A stretch of DNA of 43,641 bases, taken from the IMG/VR virus record IMGVR_UViG_2199352024_000003, positions 1 to 43,641 of that record. One strand, written 5' to 3'. Below are positions 27,013 through 36,921 of the stretch, piece after piece. The notes beneath the pieces were generated by a model. It did not search any database, had not been told where the DNA came from, and was given only the letters and a program-made list of their open reading frames with translations. How positions within the stretch are numbered: position 1 is the stretch's first letter; each line of letters begins with the position of its first letter. The DNA comes from a virus. The translations under genes were made by a program, and so were the position numbers.

Positions 27013-30000
27013 GTGCTCTGAGCAGTCTTTGTCGTTTTGTTCCGCCCGAACTCTCTGAAATGAGACCCTTCCCTCGACCAACAACAGGAAGCAATGACGA
27101 AGCGATACGCTCTGCCCTCGCCTGCGTCCCACCCTTCAACGCATTTCCTGTGAAGGTACTATGTCCTGTCGCTTCGCTTGCTAGTGAATTAAGAATCGAA
27201 GGAATAGGCCCTCCCACGGTACCGAGAGTCTTAGCATTAAAGTCTCGCCAGCTCGTAGGGTGAAGAGGTGCAGTGGCCTGCTCCGCAGCAGAAATAGCAC
27301 TGTCCGGGCTTGTGAGCACCTGCCTATCCGATTGGCCTGTAAGAAGCCTAGCGATATTTGCCGGAAGCACACGACCATCTTGTAGATACTCCGGCGCACT
27401 CTGATCAGGAGAAGACATAGACCCCTCAATGATGTGCTGCCTCATTGCGTACTTTCCGGGGTTCTTAAATAATTGCTCGACCTGAAGGGGTGTGTTCTTA
27501 CGCATGAAGGTGTTGCCTGTGGGCATTACCAGCCCATCATGCCTCACAACCCAAGTTCCGGTTGGAGTTCGTGGGCACCATACCTGTCCTTTGAATTGAG
27601 ATTTTGTTAGGTTGTTGAATAGGTTGAAACCTTGCTGAGTGCTTACATATAGATTGGAAGTCTTACGACGAGCAGTGCAGATGCGGGCCGACCGTCCAGT
27701 CATATAAGTTAAAATCTGAAAAGCGTCTAGGACAGGCCCAGGCATTTGCGTGAAGCATTGTTGTCCCCGGGAAGACGTAGACCCCTCAGCGTCAAACATT
27801 GCTTGCCACATCGCTTCGGCGGATTCTCTGGACAACTGAGTGACTAGAGATGGTAAGTCACTCTTGTCATGGTAGTGCTTGGTGAGCGACTTTTTATCTT
27901 CTAATGAAACTGGAACAGCTACAACTCCCGTGGTGGGGTGGGGCTTATGGGGGGAAGTCCCTAATAAGTCAATGATCTGAGCAAGGAATTTTTTAGGGGA
28001 CTGATAGACAACCGCTTCCCAGTGGTTTTTCCTCCACCTACCATGACCATCTGTGACTACCCAACCCAAGATTGCAGCCAAGCGGGGGTCTAATAGGCTG
28101 TTGGACTCCTCAAATTCTCCCCTAAATGGGACCCGATCAGATGTCAAGAACTCTTGCGCCTCTTTAATAGTGCCGGTTTGTGTAGGCCACCTATGATTGG
28201 GTGTGTATGAAAGGCTTAGTCCACCTGTGCGAGAGGTCGTCCAAAGCTCACCGTCATAATCGAAAATCGCCACTTCCTGGATGGGCTCCCACCTCATAAC
28301 GTGTGTCTCAGGGTCGAAAACCATAACCGGCTCGTTCAAAACTAGCTGATCGAAAGTTTTCCAGCCTCTCTTAGTTAAAATTTCATGGTCGGTCGGGACA
28401 CAATAAAATGGGATAACTTTCCCAAAGGTCTTCTTCTCAAACTCCGTCAAATCTCCATAGTCAAAGAGGTACTTCTTAACGGACTCAGCAGCAGCCTTTG
28501 AGCTGCCCAGCTCCTCACGTTTTGCAATGAAGTGGGCAAGGCGGGCATTGTCTTCGACAATCTGGTTTCCCTTACCACCGAGTTCTGCGACCTTGCCATG
28601 ATGCGTCAGCTGCTTGCCTATCGCCTTAGCCTTCCCGCCCGTGCTGGCCTCACCAAAAGCACCTTTGAAAGTCTTCCCACCTTCTCCCTTAAGAATGTCA
28701 TGTTGAAAGAAAGAGGTCCCTAGAGCACCTGTGTCCCTAGCTTCCTTATAAATCCTGTAGTTCTTAGTCCCTAACTTGGCAGCGAGAGCTTGCTCCAATT
28801 TCGTAGGGTCAACTGTTTTATCTCGCAGGACTGACCGGACCTTCATTTGAATGCCGAGGGCATCCTTGTACACGACCGGGTTCGTGACTCCGGCAAGGTA
28901 GTTTAGGAACACATTACTCCGGGCATTTCGTGCAGTGAACGAGCCGCCTATCGGGATGATAGTTGCCCCCGACTTCCACATGCCGTTCCACTCTTTATAG
29001 AACTTACCTAATTTCGTCAACTCCTCACTGGAAGACGATATTGCGTGTGACTTTTCAAGATCATCTGCTATCTCTGTAGGAGCGTGGAACGTTCCCATAT
29101 CCCCGAGATTAACCGTCCTATACCCCGGAGGAATCTTTCCCTCCGAGACACCCTCAGCTGGGATGAGGATGTTCTTCCCCGTCCGCTCGTCCTTAAGACT
29201 TCCTATCTTATCGATATATTCTCGCTGAGCAGCCGTCTTTGCAGCTACCGTAGCGTCAGACAATGCCCCGACATAAGCCCCCTCGTGTAGGACCCTTTCT
29301 CCATCTTTAAGGAGCCCGGCCTGTTGTAGGCGAGGTGCAACTTTTTCGTTGATTTGTTGTGCCGTCAAGCCGGGGTACAGCTTCTGTAGATCTATGTTGC
29401 CTTTAGAGTCCTTCGCAGCATTAGCCGCATCCTCTCCGAGAGCCTGTGCAAACCTAACCGGATCCTTCTGCGCCTTAGCCCCCGCAGACGTCACAACCCG
29501 AGTCTGAGGCCCAACGGCCTTCTCAGTCCCGGCCAGAACGCCTTGCGCTGCTTGTGGAACTACCGCTGAGTCTTGGTGGATCTGCCGTACTGTGTCCGTA
29601 TATTCTGAGAGTTCAGGCCGTTCGGCTTTCAGGGCCTTTACGGCCCCTTCTCCGGCAGCAATAGCATTGCCGACCAGGCGGTTATCAGCCTCTGTGAGTC
29701 CTCCCGGCACTTTCCGAGCAGCAAGGTCAAGTGATCTCTTAGAGTTCTCTAACGCCACGTCCGCAGCGGTCTCTCGGGTCTTTTCAGCATCATTCATAAT
29801 GCCGCCGACTTCTTTGCCGAAGCGCTGCTCGTTCTTAGCTCCGGTGTGGAAGGCTTTAGCGAGAGTCTGTGCGGCCCCAGTTCCCTTTATTGCCCCCTCA
29901 GCTGCCCGTAGGCCCGTTTTCTCAAGGCCCCCCTCAATGGTAGACCCCTTTATCAAATTAACGCCTACAGACGTTCCTGGGATGTGTACGCCGAGCCCGC

Positions 30001-30745
30001 CTTGTCCACGAGTCTCCAATGCCCGCATTGTGCGGTCGGCAAAACGATTTGCTCCCTCCTCGACCCCGCCTTTTGCCTCCCCCCTCACGACCTCGCCCAG
30101 AGTTCGGCGGGGCGTTATTCCCCCCTCTGTAGCGTGCTCAACCAAGGACTTTCGAACTGCTGCCTTTTCACCCGCCGAAAGCCCTTTTTTCACGCCTTGT
30201 TGTGCGATGTTCTCCGCAACATCCTTACCGAGACTTTTACTGGCAATCTGAAGGCCCTCTTTAGCAACATCTCCTGTTCCTAAGGTTGCGTAGGTAAGAG
30301 GGTCTGTAGCGATTGATCCGAGAATATCCTCGGCGTGCTGCAGTATTCCGTGTGTCTGAACATCCCGGCCTCCGAGGGCCTGTCTAAAAGTGAGATGCTC
30401 TTTGCCGAGTGCTCCTCGTGCGAACCCTGAGGCTGCCCCTCCTATAGCGGCAGCAACACCTTTGTCCCTGCCCTCAGCTCCACCACGACCAGCGGACAGC
30501 ACAGCCTCTCCCGGGCGGCTGATAATGTCACCTACAATAGAAGCACCCTTAAGAAGCCCGTGTACACCGGGAGCGGAAAGAATCTTTTGCCCTACGGATT
30601 TAGATTTGCCGGGCTCAGAGCTGCCGCTTACCAAATCTGCTAAGGAACTGTTGCCCGTTGAAGATGGAACTTCGGAGTCTAAAGATTTAGCCTTAGGCTT
30701 AGTTGATCCGCCGCCTACCAAACTAGAAAGAGAGTCGTTAGCCAT
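26981..30745 (-). CDS. large internal virion protein precursor with intein
   Basis: 1254 residues as translated, 957 after intein removal (C782-N1078). The N-terminal third is Gly/Ala/Lys-rich with amphipathic segments (LLKGASIVGDIISRPGEAVL). The C-terminal part has the extein motif DYGDLTEFEKKTFGKVIPFY / TFMRKNTPLQVEQL, shared by large virion proteins of many podoviruses that form ejected or tail-inner structures. It is the last gene of the leftward module. The ATG at 30745 overlaps the stop of the previous gene. Function is inferred from size, position and this motif. Confidence 0.85.
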   Translation of the reverse strand: MANDSLSSLVGGGSTKPKAKSLDSEVPSSTGNSSLADLVSGSSEPGKSKSVGQKILSAPGVHGLLKGASIVGDIISRPGEAVLSAGRGGAEGRDKGVAAAIGGAASGFARGALGKEHLTFRQALGGRDVQTHGILQHAEDILGSIATDPLTYATLGTGDVAKEGLQIASKSLGKDVAENIAQQGVKKGLSAGEKAAVRKSLVEHATEGGITPRRTLGEVVRGEAKGGVEEGANRFADRTMRALETRGQGGLGVHIPGTSVGVNLIKGSTIEGGLEKTGLRAAEGAIKGTGAAQTLAKAFHTGAKNEQRFGKEVGGIMNDAEKTRETAADVALENSKRSLDLAARKVPGGLTEADNRLVGNAIAAGEGAVKALKAERPELSEYTDTVRQIHQDSAVVPQAAQGVLAGTEKAVGPQTRVVTSAGAKAQKDPVRFAQALGEDAANAAKDSKGNIDLQKLYPGLTAQQINEKVAPRLQQAGLLKDGERVLHEGAYVGALSDATVAAKTAAQREYIDKIGSLKDERTGKNILIPAEGVSEGKIPPGYRTVNLGDMGTFHAPTEIADDLEKSHAISSSSEELTKLGKFYKEWNGMWKSGATIIPIGGSFTARNARSNVFLNYLAGVTNPVVYKDALGIQMKVRSVLRDKTVDPTKLEQALAAKLGTKNYRIYKEARDTGALGTSFFQHDILKGEGGKTFKGAFGEASTGGKAKAIGKQLTHHGKVAELGGKGNQIVEDNARLAHFIAKREELGSSKAAAESVKKYLFDYGDLTEFEKKTFGKVIPFYCVPTDHEILTKRGWKTFDQLVLNEPVMVFDPETHVMRWEPIQEVAIFDYDGELWTTSRTGGLSLSYTPNHRWPTQTGTIKEAQEFLTSDRVPFRGEFEESNSLLDPRLAAILGWVVTDGHGRWRKNHWEAVVYQSPKKFLAQIIDLLGTSPHKPHPTTGVVAVPVSLEDKKSLTKHYHDKSDLPSLVTQLSRESAEAMWQAMFDAEGSTSSRGQQCFTQMPGPVLDAFQILTYMTGRSARICTARRKTSNLYVSTQQGFNLFNNLTKSQFKGQVWCPRTPTGTWVVRHDGLVMPTGNTFMRKNTPLQVEQLFKNPGKYAMRQHIIEGSMSSPDQSAPEYLQDGRVLPANIARLLTGQSDRQVLTSPDSAISAAEQATAPLHPTSWRDFNAKTLGTVGGPIPSILNSLASEATGHSTFTGNALKGGTQARAERIASSLLPVVGRGKGLISESSGGTKRQRLLRALTGLKTIQQR
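27512..28402 (-). other. intein with LAGLIDADG homing endonuclease
   Basis: 297 residues, Cys782 to Asn1078 of the virion protein. Block A CVPTDHEILTKRGWKTFDQL, block B with TPNHR (the TxxH histidine), two endonuclease motifs LAAILGWVVTDGH and AMWQAMFDAEGS, block F VWCPRTPTGTWVVRHDG, and the end MPTGN followed by Thr+1. The residue before the last Asn is Gly instead of the usual His. The exteins join as IPFY-TFMRKN, a natural sequence for this protein family, which shows that the insertion is precise. Confidence 0.93.
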
Positions 30746-31938
30746 TAGTTAGGGTGTGTCGTGTTGTACTGTGTGGCCCTCTTATTACCAGCTTCTGCCT
30801 TAGGGCTGTAGAACTTCTTAGAGTCTAAGCTCTGCGTAATGAGGTTTAAGAAGTCGGGGTCGTCTCCGTGGTCCTGAAGTAGGGAGTTTAGGACGTCATC
30901 TTTTGTTACTTTAGAAGACTGTGCTTTAGAGATCAGCGCTTCCGCCTCCTTATACGCTTCCGAGTTCATTATGTCTGATGCCTTGTTATAGTCCGAAATC
31001 CCGGCCTTGTGCGCTGCTGTGACTACTTCGGGGGAGACTGCTTTGCGCATTTCCGAGGTGTCGTAGTCGGGGCCAAAGATTCCGGCTGCCCGGTCTTTGC
31101 CCACACCACGATCTTGAGCAATTGACTGTGCGAGTGTTGACGGTTTAGGCACAGTTCTGAATGCAGCTTTAGCATTGTCGTAGGCTAAGGAAGCTACGCC
31201 TGCTGCCTGTTGTTTCTGGTCCAAATCTGCTTGAACTTGCTGAGCCCGAGTCTTGAGAGCTTCTATGTTTTTCTTTGCGTCGCCTTGTTGTTGAGAGTAC
31301 GTATTAGCGCCACCTACTGGGCTCCTGAACAGCCGGTCCCCGATAGAGGGTTTTTCTAAGTGTCCCTCATATTTCATAAGATCCTGGATCTGCTTTAGTT
31401 TTTCCTTGGCAGCATCCCTCTCCTTATTCGCAGCATTAAACTTCTCTTCGGCGGGGGTGAGGGCGGCTGTGTTGTTTTTATCAATCTCATCAAGCTTATT
31501 CCGGGTAGCGCCACCGATCTCAGTTTTAATTAGCTCATTGGTGAGTTCCTTTTGCTTGCCTCCTGCCTTAGTCGCTGCTGCCGCTGCCGCTGCCTGGACC
31601 GCTGGCATAGACGCCTTGAGGTTAGACATGAAGTTATTAGATGAAGCTGCTAGATTGCCCCTAAAGGTGTTATTGAGGTTGTTTAGCTGTGCAGTGCTGG
31701 CAAGTTGTCGTTCAAAGGGAGCCACTGCCCCGGCTGCCTGATCTTTTGCTGCCTGCCCTGCACCCATTGCATTCCAGCGATCTGCCGATGCCTTGGCCGC
31801 TGCGGCCTTACCTTCTTGCAGGCTCTTTTGAGCTGCCTCAAAGGCCAATTTACCCTGTGTGCCTGCCATAGCAGCGGCGTTAAGGAGTCCCGCCTTGTTT
31901 TGGTCAATCTGTTGCCCGGCTGTGCTGAAATTATCCAT
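30745..31938 (-). CDS. internal virion protein, Ala/Gln/Lys-rich
   Basis: 397 residues, mostly helical and coiled-coil (80-250), with a run of Ala near 110-120. It ends DSKKFYSPKAEAGNKRA. Start and stop overlap its neighbours by one base. Composition and place between the tailspike and the largest virion protein fit an ejected core protein. No enzymatic motif. Confidence 0.7.
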   Translation of the reverse strand: MDNFSTAGQQIDQNKAGLLNAAAMAGTQGKLAFEAAQKSLQEGKAAAAKASADRWNAMGAGQAAKDQAAGAVAPFERQLASTAQLNNLNNTFRGNLAASSNNFMSNLKASMPAVQAAAAAAATKAGGKQKELTNELIKTEIGGATRNKLDEIDKNNTAALTPAEEKFNAANKERDAAKEKLKQIQDLMKYEGHLEKPSIGDRLFRSPVGGANTYSQQQGDAKKNIEALKTRAQQVQADLDQKQQAAGVASLAYDNAKAAFRTVPKPSTLAQSIAQDRGVGKDRAAGIFGPDYDTSEMRKAVSPEVVTAAHKAGISDYNKASDIMNSEAYKEAEALISKAQSSKVTKDDVLNSLLQDHGDDPDFLNLITQSLDSKKFYSPKAEAGNKRATQYNTTHPN

Positions 31939-32540
31939 TAGTAAGATCCAAACGATCCGGCGGTATCGTCTTTAGGAGCTGCTGAAGATAGGCGCTGGGC
32001 TGAATCGAGGGCCTGTTGTGCTGCTTGTTGCTTATAGCTCTGAAGTTGAGTCTGAAGGTCATTAGTAATGTTCTGTTGTGATGCCAGAGTTCCGGCTCGT
32101 GCATTGGCTATTGCCCTGTCCGTGTTGTACTGTGCATCTTGTTGCGCAAGACCCCGAGCACCCGAAGAGTAGGACCCTTGGGCTCCGAATCGGTTAGCGA
32201 TACTTTTCTGCGATTTTTCGCCTTCATGGTTAATGTCCGCCTCTTGCATAGGAAGTGCAGCACCAACCTGGCCGTACTTAAGTCCGGCAGTAGCCTGCGC
32301 CACTGCCTCAGACCCTTGTACGGCGTTGAGGTATGCCAGATATGCGGGGTCGTGGAAGATAGACCCCTGCTGTGCTGCCGTCTGTTGTGGAGAAGTCGGT
32401 GGAGTAGTGGGGGGTGTCTGTGTGGGACCCGGCGTAGGGGTGCTAGCAGCCTTAGCCTTAATAGCTGCTATTTGGGCTGCTGAGACTGGACCCATGTACG
32501 TGCCATTTAGTACAGACTGCTCTTCGGGAGTTAAATCCAT
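31938..32540 (-). CDS. internal virion protein with Thr/Pro linker
   Basis: 200 residues. After a helical start (MDLTPEEQSVLNGTYMGPV) comes a Thr/Pro/Gln linker (33-58), then Ala/Gln-rich helices ending DDTAGSFGSY. Probably a small ejected or tail-core protein. No close family recognised. Confidence 0.65.
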   Translation of the reverse strand: MDLTPEEQSVLNGTYMGPVSAAQIAAIKAKAASTPTPGPTQTPPTTPPTSPQQTAAQQGSIFHDPAYLAYLNAVQGSEAVAQATAGLKYGQVGAALPMQEADINHEGEKSQKSIANRFGAQGSYSSGARGLAQQDAQYNTDRAIANARAGTLASQQNITNDLQTQLQSYKQQAAQQALDSAQRLSSAAPKDDTAGSFGSY

Positions 32541-32580
32541 CGTATCTCGGAATCAAAAGGCATAGAATACTATGATATCA

Positions 32581-34254
32581 CTAGGCGGGCTCAACAATTA
32601 TCCAGGCAATATCCGAAGTGTCTAGTACGTTCAGACTTCCAATAGTGAAGGATGTGCCGGGAGTTCTGGCGGTGACTGCTAAAAGCCCTAAGGTCCCTGA
32701 TGGGTTATTGTTTGTCAGGAAGATTCGGGAGTTGGCCGTAACGGCAGTCGTAGAAACAACGACAGTCCCGCCTACTAAGGTGGCGATTCCCATTTTCGCA
32801 TTCGTGCCCTCTTTAACCTTCAGACCCTTCCCAGCCGTATTAGCAATGAAGTCACCGGAGCTGAGAGTAAGGTCTGCCGCAGCTAGTCCAGGATTAGGGT
32901 AAGTCCCGGATAAAACACCGCCCGCTGCCCCCCCGGGTGCCCGAGTATTGATTGCATTCCCAGTGCCCGAATCGACAATGGGCGTAGTGAAAGCGCCAGA
33001 GTTGCCTACGTCGATGATGTTGTTATTGCCGGACACGTTAATGCCTGTATTACTGCCCCCGCCTCCGGTAGCGAGGGCTGCTTGGCCGACGCAGCCCGAA
33101 GCCGTTACGGTAAGGGCCGTGATAGATGAGAGGCCCTGTGTTGAGCAGTGGAGGCTGAAAATTATGCTGTCCGCTGACAATGTGACCTTGCGGTAGTGTC
33201 CGGTGATGTAGGCAGGACGTACGTTCGTCCCTCCGGCAATCAGTAGGTCTGTCGAAGGCAGGTCATTGCCTCGACAGTTAAAGTTAGACGTCCTACTGAC
33301 CGCCAGACTTCTGAGAGTGAGAGTCCCGATATGGGCGTCTCCTCGGGAATAGTTGTTTGTGAACTGTGTGTCTAAAACGTCCGTAATAGTGAAATCGCCA
33401 GTCCAGTTGGTCCAGTCACACCCCGTGAAGTCAGCAACACCCCCGAATGTTCCTGAGTTGCGCCCGTAAATTGTGAACGCAGCACTGCCAAAAATGTCTG
33501 CTTGTCGGATCTTGATATTTCCGAGGCTTGTGGAAGAGCCTCCAACCTGGCCTGTGGTCCCGGTGTTGCAGATCGCAACTCGGCCACCCACGATATCTAT
33601 ATTCCCGGCCGAGGTGCAGGAGCTTCCGAAAATGGCAAAGGTGGAAGCATCACAGTCCCGAAGGAACAAGGCCGTCGCTGGGCCGGAGCCGAAGAATGTG
33701 TTAGTCGTTGACAACCCTGAAGATTGTGTGAAGGTGCAGCGAAATCCTGAGAAGGAGCAGGTGCCGATAGATCCTTGAAATAAGGGTGTCCGTGCTGGGT
33801 CGAGCTTGAAGTTGATTCCCTCAGCCGAGACTACTCCCGCTGTCCCCGTAGCCGTTAGCCCGTCCAGGCTCCAGTTCACGCCCGAAGACTGTCCGGGGAC
33901 GATATTAACCCCGGCTCCCAGAAGCCATATGTTGCGATTGCTCACGTCCACAGCACCAGCACCAAGGTCGGTGTAGTTCCCGCCCTTAACGTAGATGAGG
34001 TGGCAGATGCTCGTGCCCGTGTCCTGCGCCTCTATGGCGGCCTTGATCGAGGTGTAGTTCCCAGAACCGTCCGAAGCCACAACGACAAAAGCACTGAATC
34101 CCTGGGCAGAACTAAGCGCAAACTCTAGCTCTTGATCCCGGTCCATTAGCAGTGTGAGGAGATCGTCCTTGTCCTGCTTATCTCCGGTCCAAGTTTTATT
34201 CATAAGATCCCGAAGCTCGATCAAGGAGTAGGGATAGCGGAAGGGAGCGGTCAT
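32581..34254 (-). CDS. tailspike/tail fibre with beta-helix domain
   Basis: 557 residues. The N-terminus (MTAPFRYPYSLIELRDLMN) binds the tail. Residues 60-430 have the pattern of a right-handed beta-helix beginning VASDGSGNYTSIKAAIEAQD, typical of pectate-lyase-like spikes. The end has the fibre phrase GGVLSGTYPNPGLA and a compact C-terminal domain. Likely recognises or cuts surface polysaccharide. Overlaps the next upstream gene by one base. Confidence 0.82.
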   Translation of the reverse strand: MTAPFRYPYSLIELRDLMNKTWTGDKQDKDDLLTLLMDRDQELEFALSSAQGFSAFVVVASDGSGNYTSIKAAIEAQDTGTSICHLIYVKGGNYTDLGAGAVDVSNRNIWLLGAGVNIVPGQSSGVNWSLDGLTATGTAGVVSAEGINFKLDPARTPLFQGSIGTCSFSGFRCTFTQSSGLSTTNTFFGSGPATALFLRDCDASTFAIFGSSCTSAGNIDIVGGRVAICNTGTTGQVGGSSTSLGNIKIRQADIFGSAAFTIYGRNSGTFGGVADFTGCDWTNWTGDFTITDVLDTQFTNNYSRGDAHIGTLTLRSLAVSRTSNFNCRGNDLPSTDLLIAGGTNVRPAYITGHYRKVTLSADSIIFSLHCSTQGLSSITALTVTASGCVGQAALATGGGGSNTGINVSGNNNIIDVGNSGAFTTPIVDSGTGNAINTRAPGGAAGGVLSGTYPNPGLAAADLTLSSGDFIANTAGKGLKVKEGTNAKMGIATLVGGTVVVSTTAVTANSRIFLTNNNPSGTLGLLAVTARTPGTSFTIGSLNVLDTSDIAWIIVEPA

Positions 34255-35813
34255 TAACCTGTCTCCTCCGCTGAAACTTCGATCTCTACGACGATCTTTT
34301 GAATTGCGATTCCTCGGATATTGGAGAAGTTAAGCTGGAAGCCGTTACCTCTGCCTTGGCCGCCGAACTGAAAAATTTTGCGCTTCAGTACGCCCGTGTC
34401 AGATCCTGAGGAAGAAGCCTCATCAAATGAGAGACTGCTGGAGGTCGTAGAGGTGCCTTCGTACTGGCGAAGGGCTGTAACTGTAAGGTCGAAGTGGTTC
34501 GTCTGGCCGTTGTTAGGGTCGTACCGCAGGAAGTCAACGAAGACTGAGCGGACGTGTGCGATCTCGCCCTGATGCCCCCACCACTCCGGGAGAGTGAAGG
34601 AAGCAGCGGGGGCAGTGTTAGATGCGTCCCCCGTGGACTCAAGGGTGCCGCTTGCAACGCCGGGGCGATTCAGGTATGTGTGCCAGGCGTAGAACTTAGG
34701 TGCAACTCCCACGGAGCCGGGTGTAGCGATAACAGGTTTGTCTCCGCCTCCCATCACCATCCACCCGCCGATTGCAGTCTCAAATGTGTGGTATGTCCAC
34801 GCTTTCTCATGTCGGAGCAGGCAGCGATTAGCAGCCCCAGCTCCGGCAATACCGGAGACCACTCCTACCTCATCGTTATAGTTCAGGCTGCGCATTGCGA
34901 GAGAAGGAGGCAGGTCACCTCCGCCGATTGACGTCACAGCTCCCGACAACCACTGTAAGTGGCGCTGGTGGTCCGTAATAGCACCGCTGAACTGGGCGGG
35001 GTAATCCTTGCCGTTCGGGATAAATAAGATATGGCCGTTTTCCAGCATTACTGCGTCCGTAGGTGCCCAAGGCGCTGAGACAGCGAGGTTCGGGTCGCCT
35101 GATCCTGAGCCGGTACCGTACACCTTTCGTACGACGGGACTCGTGGCAATATCTCCATAGAGCACCCACCATGATCCGTCTTCCTTGGCGATAAGAATGT
35201 GTGTGCGCTGGGGGTACATTGCCCGGATCTGCCAGCCATCGCCTATGTCGACGAAGTTCGTCGAAGTCCAAGAATTGTAGTTATCTAAGTCGGAGAACCG
35301 AATACGATTTCCGGAATTAAGCCCTGTTCCGACCCCACCGATGAGCATTCGGTTGTTCTGAAGGCATATCGCCCGTCCACCGGGGGAGCCCGTTAAAGCC
35401 GTGAGAGCGACAGAAGTGTGATTAATTAAATAGCTCTTGTCCGCAAAGTTGGTGATGTATGTTCCCGCAGGGTCTACAGCAGCCTGAAGGGGATACGTGG
35501 GTTGGGCGGTAAGCGTTCCTGTGTATGTGAAGACTGCACTCCCGACGCCGGAGTCATTGAATCCGTAGATGGTGGACCCAACACAGAACCAAATTTGTTT
35601 GGCAGTGTATGAGCACCAGCCTAAACCTCGGAGTATCCCCGTAGGAACGCCCGTAGGAGCTAGGTCCTTCAGCCCCGCACGAGGGCCGAGGGCTCCGTTT
35701 TGATACAGCTGCATATTGACTCCGGTAAAGGAGTTAGGCGGAGCATGGAGACCGCCCAGCAGTCCGTATTCACCGCCCGAGAAATCACTATAGACTTTAT
35801 TGACGATACCCAT
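34254..35813 (-). CDS. tail (nozzle-like) protein
   Basis: 519 residues, starting MGIVNKVYSDFSGGEYGLLGG. The phrases SFTGVNMQLYQNGALGPRAGL and RIRFSDLDNYNSWTS, and the many beta-strands, resemble tail tubular B/nozzle proteins of podoviruses, which form a beta-propeller below the connector. Coupled to the connector gene. Confidence 0.72.
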   Translation of the reverse strand: MGIVNKVYSDFSGGEYGLLGGLHAPPNSFTGVNMQLYQNGALGPRAGLKDLAPTGVPTGILRGLGWCSYTAKQIWFCVGSTIYGFNDSGVGSAVFTYTGTLTAQPTYPLQAAVDPAGTYITNFADKSYLINHTSVALTALTGSPGGRAICLQNNRMLIGGVGTGLNSGNRIRFSDLDNYNSWTSTNFVDIGDGWQIRAMYPQRTHILIAKEDGSWWVLYGDIATSPVVRKVYGTGSGSGDPNLAVSAPWAPTDAVMLENGHILFIPNGKDYPAQFSGAITDHQRHLQWLSGAVTSIGGGDLPPSLAMRSLNYNDEVGVVSGIAGAGAANRCLLRHEKAWTYHTFETAIGGWMVMGGGDKPVIATPGSVGVAPKFYAWHTYLNRPGVASGTLESTGDASNTAPAASFTLPEWWGHQGEIAHVRSVFVDFLRYDPNNGQTNHFDLTVTALRQYEGTSTTSSSLSFDEASSSGSDTGVLKRKIFQFGGQGRGNGFQLNFSNIRGIAIQKIVVEIEVSAEETG

Positions 35814-36448
35814 TAGATTTGGGAACCGGGTCTAACCCTCACACGCTGAGTGGCACTTGTACGACGCACGTTGTCTCGCATAACCTTGAGCATGGCTTGG
35901 TATTGTTCAAGGTATTGGGTCGCTCGTGGGGAGTAACGAGATTGCTCTTTATTCTGAACACAGCCGTAGTAAACAGCCAGATCCACGATTGCATCGTGAT
36001 ACTGCGCTGGTAGGCGTGGCGTATCAGTCGTATTAGTGAGAGTGGTCTCGATTACGTAGTAGACATGATTGATCGTATAGACGGCATTCGGGACAGGACG
36101 CACAAGCAGCGAGTCGGCTTGAATAGCGTACATGTTCGGGATACCCTGAAAAGAAGTGGGGGTGTTGAGCAGCTGCGCCAGCGGGTAAAGTTCAAGAGCG
36201 CCGTAGGGTTCAATGTGCAGGATCCTGGTCTTGTACCATCCTGTTTGTCCCGTGAGGCTGAGAGTTCCCGTACCAGCAACAGTGGTGAGAGTCGTGAGGA
36301 CTTCGTTCCACGGCCAGTCATGTTCCGTACCGATCCGGCGAATAGCTTTATTTATATATCCATCTACGGTCGCAGTGGGGTAGTACTGGTCGGTAGTAGT
36401 GACACCTATATTAGAGTAGAAGGCAGCCCTAAGTGCAGCAAGGTCCAT
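35813..36448 (-). CDS. head-tail connector (adaptor, tail tubular A-like) protein
   Basis: 211 residues: MDLAALRAAFYSNIG, GYINKAIRRIGTEHDWPWNE, and ending RRTSATQRVRVRPGSQI. Alternating helices around a beta part match adaptor proteins that join portal and nozzle. It lies directly before the nozzle gene, the order seen in other podoviruses. Confidence 0.72.
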   Translation of the reverse strand: MDLAALRAAFYSNIGVTTTDQYYPTATVDGYINKAIRRIGTEHDWPWNEVLTTLTTVAGTGTLSLTGQTGWYKTRILHIEPYGALELYPLAQLLNTPTSFQGIPNMYAIQADSLLVRPVPNAVYTINHVYYVIETTLTNTTDTPRLPAQYHDAIVDLAVYYGCVQNKEQSRYSPRATQYLEQYQAMLKVMRDNVRRTSATQRVRVRPGSQI

Positions 36449-36855
36449 TAGAGAAGGTCCTTCTTAATCGCCCAGGCAACGTGCTCTGCCGTCTGTAGTT
36501 GCCGGTCCCGTGTGTCCTGTTCCTTCTGTTTTTCAAGAAGTGCGTTGTGCTTGTCCATCTCGGCTATTACGTTCTTTCGTCTCATGTCCCAGGAGATAAG
36601 CCCTCGGATAAGTTGCTCATCTAGCTTGGCGTAGGGCTTAGACACGCAGATGCACCTCCGCTTGCCGTCATCGCCCCACTGATGCAGCTCCCAAGTGTGG
36701 TTTTCGTTTAAGATGAGGATTAGGTTTTCGTCACCTTCCCAGCCGAGTGTGGGGTCTCCGAAGTGTAGTTTATTTAACATGTCGGACACTGAAGGGTCCA
36801 GCCATACGGTCTGCCCGTTCTTGAGCTGGGTGGGCCGTTGAAAGGTAGAGTGCAT
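36448..36855 (-). CDS. conserved phage protein of unknown function
   Basis: 135 residues, starting MHSTFQRPTQLKNGQ. A beta-rich part (ENLILILNENHTWELHQWGDDGKRR) is followed by a charged helix. Similar proteins occur between capsid and connector genes in podoviruses. First gene after the terminator. Confidence 0.65.
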   Translation of the reverse strand: MHSTFQRPTQLKNGQTVWLDPSVSDMLNKLHFGDPTLGWEGDENLILILNENHTWELHQWGDDGKRRCICVSKPYAKLDEQLIRGLISWDMRRKNVIAEMDKHNALLEKQKEQDTRDRQLQTAEHVAWAIKKDLL

Positions 36856-36877
36856 CCCCCCAGTGTATCAGGACAGC

Positions 36878-36907
36878 AAAAAGCCCCCTCCGTGAGGAAG
36901 GGGCTTT
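36878..36907 (-). terminator. terminator after the major capsid gene
   Basis: Minus strand AAAGCCCCTTCC, a 5-nt loop and GGAGGGGGCTTTT, followed by GC. A strong stem with a T-run lying 15 nt after the capsid stop. It probably reduces transcription beyond the capsid gene so that head proteins are made in excess. Confidence 0.85.
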
Positions 36908-36921
36908 ACTTGCTCTGGCGT

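Noticed and set aside
27512-28402. Intein segment as a separate free-standing endonuclease gene
   Set aside because: It is in frame with the virion protein on both sides and carries splicing blocks A, B and F with a proper Thr+1.
29592-30251. 219-residue rightward frame inside the large virion gene
   Set aside because: It is an antisense shadow of the GC-skewed, Ala/Lys-rich coding sequence and has no ribosome site.
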